Source: Edaphochlamys debaryana
Lineage: Eukaryota; Chlorophyta; Chlorophyceae; Chlamydomonadales
Assembly (NCBI GenBank): GCA_016858145.1
Contig: JAEHOE010000230.1
Coordinates: 35,398 to 99,397, forward strand
DNA: 64,000 bases
Direction of reading: 5' to 3'
Shown here: piece after piece, positions 41,012 through 49,500 of the stretch
Layout: each line of letters opens with the position of its first letter
How positions within the stretch are numbered: position 1 is the first letter of the stretch
Notes under the pieces: model-generated
The model's database searches: none
The model's input: only the letters and a program-made list of their open reading frames with translations
Told to the model about the DNA's origin: nothing
Made by a program: the position numbers and the translations under genes

Positions 41012-43540
41012 ATGGCTAGCGGTCTCACTCCTTCGGCACTAAATTCCTTGGCGGCGTTCGACCCCAAGTCCGTCACGGCATCCGATTGGTTGGATCAAGT
41101 GGAGTGCCATGGCGAAGCATTCCGCTGGAATGAACAGGATCGTTTGACGGCCGCGCGCTGTCGGTTGGGGCCGGATGCTTCAGCCTGGGCAAAATGTGTA
41201 CCCCAGCGTCTTACTAGCTGGGCGGATTTCCGTGCCGCATTAACCGAGCGTTATGCCGTACGGGATGAGGTCCTGTACTATCGTCTAGCCAACTGCAAGC
41301 AAGGGAAGCGGGAGAGCGTGCGGGATTACGCCGACCGTTTTAGGGGATTGCTAACGCAGTTGGGGCTGGATGGGGTGAGGGACCTGTCTCACATGCACAA
41401 CTTTATTAGGGGGTTACACCCAGAGATCTCCGATACTATGTACTTGTTCCGTCCACGGGATCTAGATCAAGCCATCGACAGCGCTAGCTACGCTGCCGAA
41501 AGTGCGAAATATCCACGGGGTGATAATGATACAGCCTCTGCTAGTGACACCCGTGAACCCCGTTCCCCGCGCCCTACCCCTGCCCCCCAGGCCAATACCC
41601 AGACCTCAAGAACCGTTCGTTTCGACCAAGATCAAGAGAGGGGCAGGGGCAGGGATGACCGAGCACCTTACGATGCTCCCCCAGCTAGGCAGCAACGCTT
41701 TGACGTTAGCAACTCCCAGCCTAGGAGGGATTTAAGGACCCGTTGGCCCGACAATGGCCGAGATAGGAACCCCGGCCGTAATAATGACCGGCGGTTTGGG
41801 AATGGGCAGTCACGGTCCTTCCAGGACGCCAGGGAAAGGCAAAGTGATAGGAAGCAGATAGCCGACTTGTCTCGTCAGATGAGCAATCTCACGCTAGCTA
41901 TCACTGGTGCCCAATTTGGCAACAATGCCAACCGAGGTCAAGCCCGGTCTGGCTCGTCAACCCGTGCCCCCTTTCGCCCTCCCCCTCCCCGCAGGTCCGG
42001 CAGTTCCGTCTACTTGATACAAACTGAGATGACCTATGGTGATAAATCTTCAAACAGCAACACGGAGCGGTCATGGGGTCTCGACCGGGGTTGTTCACCC
42101 GACCGGCTCCATGACACCTGTGGGTCGGGCGAGGAGGTCTTCCATACCTACCGCCCTCAAGACTTTGAGGTCTTTATGAAGCGGGTCGGCGAGTTCGACA
42201 ACACCACCTTGCCTCGAAAGCGAGTCGCCTTCTCGCCCGAGCAAGTGGTGGTGGGGGGTCAGCCCTCCGGTCGCTCGCCGTCCGCGCCTGCGCCTTTAGG
42301 CCAGAAGGCCGCAAGTCCGGCGACGCCCAGTGCAGGTTTACCAGCACGACCGGCTGTTCCAAGCCAGGCTACCCCGCTCGCCCGTGCTCCTAGTGCCCCA
42401 ACGGCACCGGGCACGCCAGCCAACCACGCCCCTCGCCCATCAGGGCCTGGTCGGCCTGGGGCCTACGGCGACGCCAATGACTGGCGTGGCAACCAGCCGC
42501 CGCGCTCCCCCTCGCCGGGCGCTCCAGGGCGTTTCAACGAGTGGCCTCGCAGGGATGCGAACGCAAATCAAGGGCCCAGCCGTCCGGGTTTTGCTTCGGG
42601 ATCCGGTGGCCGCACCCCTGAGCGGCCCTGGAAAACCCGACAGCCCGGCGAGCCGTTAGGGCGCACGGACCCTGTGCCCAACGGCGATCCCTTTGAGACG
42701 GAGCGGCAGTTGGCCGCTGACATCGTCAATAAAATCGTACGGCACGCCGTACCTTTGGGCACTTTAGCCAACCTCAACATCGTCAACGTGTACAGCAGGG
42801 TGGCATCCCAGCTGCAGGCGCTTATGCGCAAGGCCTCGCAGTCCAACACTGGCGGCGCTACCGTGTCGCTGGTCCAGGGCACTCCCCCGGCCCCTGACGA
42901 TGAATGGCTTGAAGCCCTTTGGAGCGGCAAGGCCCCTGTGACCGCCAGCAAGTCCAGGGTTCCCTTGACCCTTGCTGCCTCCGGTACCGATGCCGAAGGC
43001 CGGCATTACAAGGTCTGCCGTGCCCAAATCAAGGTGTTGGATGCGGACGGGCAGTGGACCCAGTTGTCGGCGGTTATCGACAGTGGAGCTAGCGTGAGCA
43101 TGATTGCCACTCCCGCCATTCGCAAGCTTCGCCGCCTAGACGACGTTGAGCCTACCGACATGGCCTTCAGCAATGCGGACGGCTCTCGAACACCTGCCGG
43201 CGGCCGCATTCGGGCACTGTACACCAGCACCGGTGACATGCACTTCCCCATCAGCCCCTACGTCTCCAACTCCCTTGGGTACGAATTACTACTGGGCTCT
43301 GATTGGCTGGATGCAGTACAAGCCGACATATCGTACAAGCGGCAGTTGTTGGAATACACCAACGACCAGGGCCTAAGGTCTACACTTCCTATCGACTTCA
43401 TGAGCACCGCGGTGGCGCCCGTGCTATCGTGGGACTGCGCCTCCGACACCTCGAGCCTGGAAGGGTTTATGGTGGATGCCGAGATACCACCTTCGGATCT
43501 GAGGTTCCATTGGAGACGAGTGCTTCCTTGGCGGTGGTGA
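41012..43540 (+). CDS. Gag-protease polyprotein of the retrotransposon
   Basis: The protein has 842 residues from ATG 41012. Residues about 20-165 form a retrotransposon Gag (capsid-like) domain: WLDQVE near the start, DASAWAKCVPQRLTSWADF, YRLANCKQGKRESVRDYADR, FIRGLHPEISDTM. Residues about 165-330 are Arg/Asn/Gly-rich with RG motifs and a short helix, with no CCHC zinc knuckle, so RNA binding is probably by the basic RG region. A Pro-rich linker follows. Residues about 670-815 are a retropepsin-like aspartic protease with the catalytic signature IDSGAS (D690) and a distal LLLGSDWLDAVQADIS. The frame ends at TGA 43538-43540, and the next frame continues in phase directly after it. TGA lies within GGTGAGTGAT, which also reads as a perfect splice donor. 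Confidence 0.9.
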   Translation: MASGLTPSALNSLAAFDPKSVTASDWLDQVECHGEAFRWNEQDRLTAARCRLGPDASAWAKCVPQRLTSWADFRAALTERYAVRDEVLYYRLANCKQGKRESVRDYADRFRGLLTQLGLDGVRDLSHMHNFIRGLHPEISDTMYLFRPRDLDQAIDSASYAAESAKYPRGDNDTASASDTREPRSPRPTPAPQANTQTSRTVRFDQDQERGRGRDDRAPYDAPPARQQRFDVSNSQPRRDLRTRWPDNGRDRNPGRNNDRRFGNGQSRSFQDARERQSDRKQIADLSRQMSNLTLAITGAQFGNNANRGQARSGSSTRAPFRPPPPRRSGSSVYLIQTEMTYGDKSSNSNTERSWGLDRGCSPDRLHDTCGSGEEVFHTYRPQDFEVFMKRVGEFDNTTLPRKRVAFSPEQVVVGGQPSGRSPSAPAPLGQKAASPATPSAGLPARPAVPSQATPLARAPSAPTAPGTPANHAPRPSGPGRPGAYGDANDWRGNQPPRSPSPGAPGRFNEWPRRDANANQGPSRPGFASGSGGRTPERPWKTRQPGEPLGRTDPVPNGDPFETERQLAADIVNKIVRHAVPLGTLANLNIVNVYSRVASQLQALMRKASQSNTGGATVSLVQGTPPAPDDEWLEALWSGKAPVTASKSRVPLTLAASGTDAEGRHYKVCRAQIKVLDADGQWTQLSAVIDSGASVSMIATPAIRKLRRLDDVEPTDMAFSNADGSRTPAGGRIRALYTSTGDMHFPISPYVSNSLGYELLLGSDWLDAVQADISYKRQLLEYTNDQGLRSTLPIDFMSTAVAPVLSWDCASDTSSLEGFMVDAEIPPSDLRFHWRRVLPWRW

Positions 43541-46500
43541 GTGATCGAGCCTCACCTCTCGGCCTTGGACGTGACCCCCGAGCCAGTGGGGCCTCGCCCC
43601 ACGCCTTCATCCCCCGTAGTGGTGGAAGAGATCCGGCCTGAGGCCCCCAGCTCTCCAGTGCTTCCACCGGCTCCCGACCCGGAGCCCCCGCTTGCGGCAC
43701 AGGGAATCACCCCTGCCTTGAGCGCGGACTGCTCCCGGGTGGACGAGGAGGTGGTGCTAGCCCCTCAGTGGGCGCGCAAGGATGCTTCCTCGTCGCCCTT
43801 GCGGCCCTGGAAGTGCGGGTCCCCTCGCAACGCCCCGGGTTCCCCCAAGCCCTCGTCGCCTCCGCCGCCAACAGAGGAGCCTTCACTTCCCATTGCCGAG
43901 CCCCCTCCAGTCGTGCCTCCCTCACCTCCGGATGCACCACCCGCTGAACCAAGCACCGGCACGCCGTGCGAGCCAGGGCTCTCGGAGGACTCTGCACCCA
44001 AGGACTCGGAGGCTTCGCCTTCTGCAAGTCAACCACCTCCCGAGCAAGCTCCTCTTTCCCCTTTGGCCGAGCTCCCACTGTTCATACTGCAACCGCCTCT
44101 GGACGGGCTCGTGGCCAACCTTCAAGGTATCGACACGCATGACGAGCCAGCGCCTTTTGTGGCCCCGCCTCCCCCGACCACGGTCTTGGCCTCGCCTTTC
44201 GCTCGCCATCAATCACTTCCCAGGCCAAGGTCAGAAGCAGAGGAGATGAGGGCAGAAGCCGAGAGGATGACGACCCTTTTGGACAATGTAATGGCTGCGC
44301 GAAAACTCCTGGGGCGGAAGGAGTCGGGGAGGGAGAAGACGTGCCCTCTGCCCCGGCCAAGCAACGTTCCTACCGGTATGGTCTGTCGCCCCGCCGCTCG
44401 AACAGGCCCGTCCTCTCATCTACCTTCCTCCCAAGCCCGGCGCCCGGCTACGGCGCTGCGTCCGCTCGCGCGAGCCGAGCCGCCCTCCGGCTCGCGACGA
44501 GCTATGGTCGGCCAGGTCCAGGCGCAGAGGTCAAGCCTTTTCTCTTGGATCAGAGCCAACATTGTTCCTGCTCTCGACCCGACGCAATTCCTCTCTACGG
44601 AGGAGCGCTACGCAGTGGCAGCCTCGCTTGATACGGCGCTCACGTACGATGCGACTGCCAGGCTTCAACGCAACATGATGAGCCAACCAGCGGCGCTATT
44701 ACTAGAGCTTTATGAGCAGCTCAAGCATAGCAAAGCCCAGCGGTCGCGGGCAGTACATCGCTCATGGCAAACCTACGGCTACAAGCTCATGACCTACGAC
44801 GAATGGACTCGCGCCTTGAAAAAGGCAGGTTTCGTCTTTGGCTCAGAATTCACTTGGTCAGGCGACGAGCGACGCCAATATGCACGACCGCCGCCCCTCA
44901 GGGCAAACCAAGTCGACCGTCTATTAGACATCGTGGATCGCTTGGGTAGTGCATATGACGGGCCAGATGTTATGATGATTACCGACCGGGTGGTACCCGA
45001 CGCGGGCGCAACTGTCGCAACCGACTCCAGCGCCCGCGGCGTGCCCACATGCCCCCGAAGCTGGATACGTCAACACCTGATGGTCAAGTTGGGACCACAC
45101 CTACGCTGGACCCCGGATCAGGAGTGTGCCATTTATCAGCACCTCCACGCAGCGGCAAAAAGCGACAGTGCCGCTCGCCGTTTCTCCAACACCGCACGTT
45201 CGAAGCTGCACGAAGCTTGGCTAGCCCTGCGCGAGAGCAAGGCTCTAAAGACCTCAGCCCGAGATTCAGTGCGCAAGGCTTGGAGCCAGGCGGGAAAGAC
45301 TCACTTCCCCGAGTTCGGGGAGTGGGTCTCTGCCGTCCTTTCCGCCGGGTGCGGCCTAGGGCCTCACTGTCCTTGGGACCCCAGCGATGCTGAAGCCTGC
45401 TGGCCCCAATGGCAGCTCAAGCCCCAGCAGATGTTGGAGCTCGCCGCCCTCATGTATGGATCTTTGGAGGAGCTTGAGGAAGGCGAGATCTGGGAGTCGC
45501 CAAGCGTATCTATGATGGGTCAAGCGGGGCCTTCGACAGCCCCAAGCGGCGAGCTTCCCGCAGGTCCGCCTTATGACACCACGGCAGACGACGAGTTTCT
45601 GCCGTACGAGATCTTGCCCCTGACCCCCAAGGAGCAGGATTGGCTTGAGCGCTATATCAACAAGGCGCTTAACAACGGCAAGCCCTGGTCGTCAGGCATG
45701 GACTGCTACAACATTACCAGCAGTCTTAGCAACGCCGCCCGCCACGAAAGCAAGGCCCGCCAACACGAGAATACTGCGCGCGAACACCTTCAATTCGCCC
45801 TCCAGTCTCTCGCTATGGCCGCTTCTCGTCGCGAGGCCGGCCGCTGTTGGGTTGAGAGCGCCTACTCCCTAGGCGGCAACAAGTACTACCCGGAGTGGAA
45901 GGATTGGCTCAATGCGGTGCGGGCGTCGGGATGCGGTCTGGGGCCTCATTGCCCTTGGGACCCTAAGGATGCGGAACGCTGCGAACCTCGCCGGCCCCAC
46001 AAGAGTGAGAGTCTAGATCTGTTGATCAACTTTCTGAAGCTTGAGAAGCGACGTGGTTCCCCTCCGCCTTCTCCTGCCCATGACACCGCGCCTACGACTC
46101 CTCACCCGGGCTACGTGGACCCCAGCAAACGTCCTAAGCGCCCTAGCGAGCGTTTTTACGCCGAGCATGAGCCTCCACCTGCTGGACGCCCTGAGGGTAC
46201 CTTCTGGGGTGGACTGCAGCCCGACACCACCTCCCTCGAAGCTCAACAGTGGCTCGTCGACATCCTTGCAGTCCGTCTGGATCCAAGTGGCAAACTGCGC
46301 CACGACGAGTGGAAACGGGTGGAGACAACACTAAACGCGGCATGCGAGTTTGCTCACGTGGCCACTCGCGTGCGCAGAGTGGCCGAGCACATGTTGGTGG
46401 ACGTGTACAACCAGCTCTCGCTTGCACGAGATTTGCGAGCCGAGGGCAAGCGCTTGATGGACCAAGCGTGGCTTCACGGCGGCAACAAGATATGCACGTC

Positions 46501-49500
46501 ACGATCATGGTGGTACCATCAATTGTACGAGTTGGGGTGTGGCAATTCCCTCTTCGCCCCTCCTTGGCGCCACGGAGAGGACGGGGCGTTGGACGGGCCC
46601 AACGCCCGTCTAAATGCCCAACAACGTCACGACCTGCACACGCTCATCGAGACCTTGGGTCACAACAACAAGCGCCCCAACGTGTGCCCTGACGAAGCCC
46701 CCTCTCCTGCAGCAGAGGCACCGCCAGCCCAAGCTCACGTGGCCATGATGACATCTGTCTGGGAGAATCCGCTCTTTGAGGAACCCGGACCTTCAGTTTT
46801 TCCCTCGCCGGTTTCTTCTGCCGACCTAGCAGCGTGCTTGCGGTCCCCTGTCTCCGAAGGCGAGCAGGCATGGCTACAAGACGTGGTCATGACTGATGCC
46901 ATACTGGATATCGCTGAAGCCCCTGACACGGCAAGCGACGATACCACCCAGCGTAGGCCTTCGCCCCCTTCGCGGCCAACCAGTTCGCTCTTGAAAAAGA
47001 GGCCTTTGGAGTCTTCCACGTCGCAAGATGGAGCTGACGACCTGCTTTGCTACTCTGCTCTCTCCGACACGCCCCCGTTGCCTGAGCAATGCCCAGTGGA
47101 TGAACCATTCACCAATCAAGGTCTGCCCACCTGTCCATTGGAGCTGTACAACGATCACGTGAACAGATTGATTAATTGGGTTCAAAGCAACACCCTGGTG
47201 CGGTTGGATCCCACTCGCACATGGACTTCGGAGCAGGACGACACGATAGCCCTGCATCTGATGTTGGCGGCCAGCGACAGCGAATCCGCCCATTGGATGA
47301 TGATGCCGAGTCTGTACGGCGATCTACCCTCAGAGGAGCAAGTGGAGAGGGCCACCAAGCTCAAGAGGCGCGCTGAGCGCTCCTTGCGTTCGGCCTGGAA
47401 GGCGGGTGCTCAAGGTCAGTACCCAAAGTATCGCCAATGGCGTGAGGCGGTGATGGATGCAGGTTGTGGACTTGCCCCGGTACTACCTTGGCGCTCGGAG
47501 TTGGAGCCCAGCTTCCCCAACGGCAAGGATCCTTACCCTCTCACGGCATTTCGCCTAAGGGAGTATGTGAGCATGTTTGCCCCCGAGGGCCCGTGGGGCC
47601 CAGCACCGTGGGCTACGGTTCCTCCCGGCGTCATGATGATGGGTGGCGCAGCGGGCGGCTCCCCAGCGGGCAAGGGAAATGAGGGCAGCGCCCCTTCGCA
47701 GGGACCGGTTTCCTCTGTCCTGCCCGCAGCATTTCGTCAGGCCTTTGCTACCGGCATACTGGAGACGGCTTCAACCCTGGCCAAGATCTCTGCCCAAGGA
47801 GCCGGCCAGCAGCCTGAAAATGCCACGCTAGGCATGCCGTTTGACCCCCTCTGGTCTCCCCCTTCCAGTTTTCCTGGGGGCAGTCAAACCCCATGTGAGC
47901 CCATTCGGCAACCCATCTCGCCACGCTCCCAGCCCGCCGTGTGCCAACCTGCTCCAGGTCCAGCGCACACCAAGGGCTCAGGAGTGTCCCTGATGGGAGA
48001 TCAAGCCCCTGGACCTGCGCCTGACGGCCCTGAATTGGACTATCAGCATCAGAACGACGCGCCGTGTTTCCTAACCGTGACACACAAGGAGGTGCAGACG
48101 CTTCACGAACTGGCTCTGCATTTCGCCGCCGCCACTTCCGACGAAACTATGGCCGGTTATGCGCTAGGAATAGCTCCCCCGCTGAAGGAGCATCCCGCGT
48201 CGCGGCAGCATCGCGAGGCGCACGCCGATTACCACCTCAAGCGCGGCGAGGCCCTTTGGGACATAGCCTTGCGACTTCGGGAAATTCTAAATCTTCCTTT
48301 CGTCACGGAAATTCGTGTTGCTGAGTCTGAGTACCCGGCCCCGGCGACCGACGACGACAGCCTGAATCCAAGTACGCCTACCGCCGAGCCACTTCATGAC
48401 GCAAACCCAGCCTGCCAGATGATGACCAACAACGCACCTTTGAGTCCTGTTCCCTCTGCCAGCGTCAAGCCCGCCAACGGCGTTTCTGATGATCGCGCTT
48501 GGGCGGAGTTTAGGCAGCAGATGATGGCTGCCGCTGAAGCCGAGGCATTACGAGAATTAATGTCAACGCCTAGCGGTAGAAGGGAGACGCCGGATCAAGT
48601 GCGGCGACGGCAGGAGGATTTCGACCAACAACGACGCCGCGCAACGAGCTCGCGGCGGCGGGCTGAGCGTACATTTATAGAATTAATCGGCAACAGGCGG
48701 GAGGAGCTTTTGCGAGCGGCGACTTTCGACGCATCACTCGCCGTCGTACCGTCGCCGCGACCCCCTGCGGCGCAACCCTCTAGCATCGGTGGACTTAACG
48801 AAAAGCTCCAGTCGCTGCCGAGGCCCACCTTGCCCCCCGCTACACCCGAGGAGCGGGCGTGGGTGGACAAGTATGTGACAAACAAGGTTGAGTGGGAGGT
48901 GGTGCAAAGGGCCGCCGCCCAAGCAGCCGACAATGAGGCAAAGTACCGTGTGCTTTTGGACTACGCTTCCCCGGAGCTATCACCCGAACTACAGCAACAA
49001 CGGTTGACCAAGATCTATGCCTACCGTCGGGCCGCCGACAGTGCTATGGAGGTGGCGAGGCAGGCCATGAGCGTGGTCCTGCCCACCTTGCCTAGAATAA
49101 TCATGGCGAGCCCACCTCAGACCGACCCACAGGCCTCCGCCGTCGTGCAAGCTCCCGAGGCAGCTATGCTCCTCCCGATGACGTCTTGTGGCGGCGTAAT
49201 GAGGGCAACAACGGCAAGTCCTGCCTCTGCGCCCACCAGCGTCACCCCAGCTATTCGCGAGCTACCCGCGCCCTCGCCCGAAGACGAGGTGGCGGAGGCT
49301 TTGCTTCGTTTGGGTGGTATCAGCGAGGCTACCCCCATGCAATCAGATGGAGCCCATGTGTCTATGATGACACCTCCTGATAGCGTCTGGTCGGAGCCCA
49401 CGTGGAGCGAGAACGGGCCTCTGACTCAACCCCTCGGCACGTCCCCAATTCCCAGCGGTGATGAGGAGGAAGGGAAGGAAGGAGACACCTCAAGTGGCCG

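Noticed and set aside
43538..43540. TGA as a selenocysteine codon
   Set aside because: No Cys/Sec-type active-site context (Trp-TGA-Val) and no SECIS-like element recognised; readthrough, splicing or mutation is simpler.
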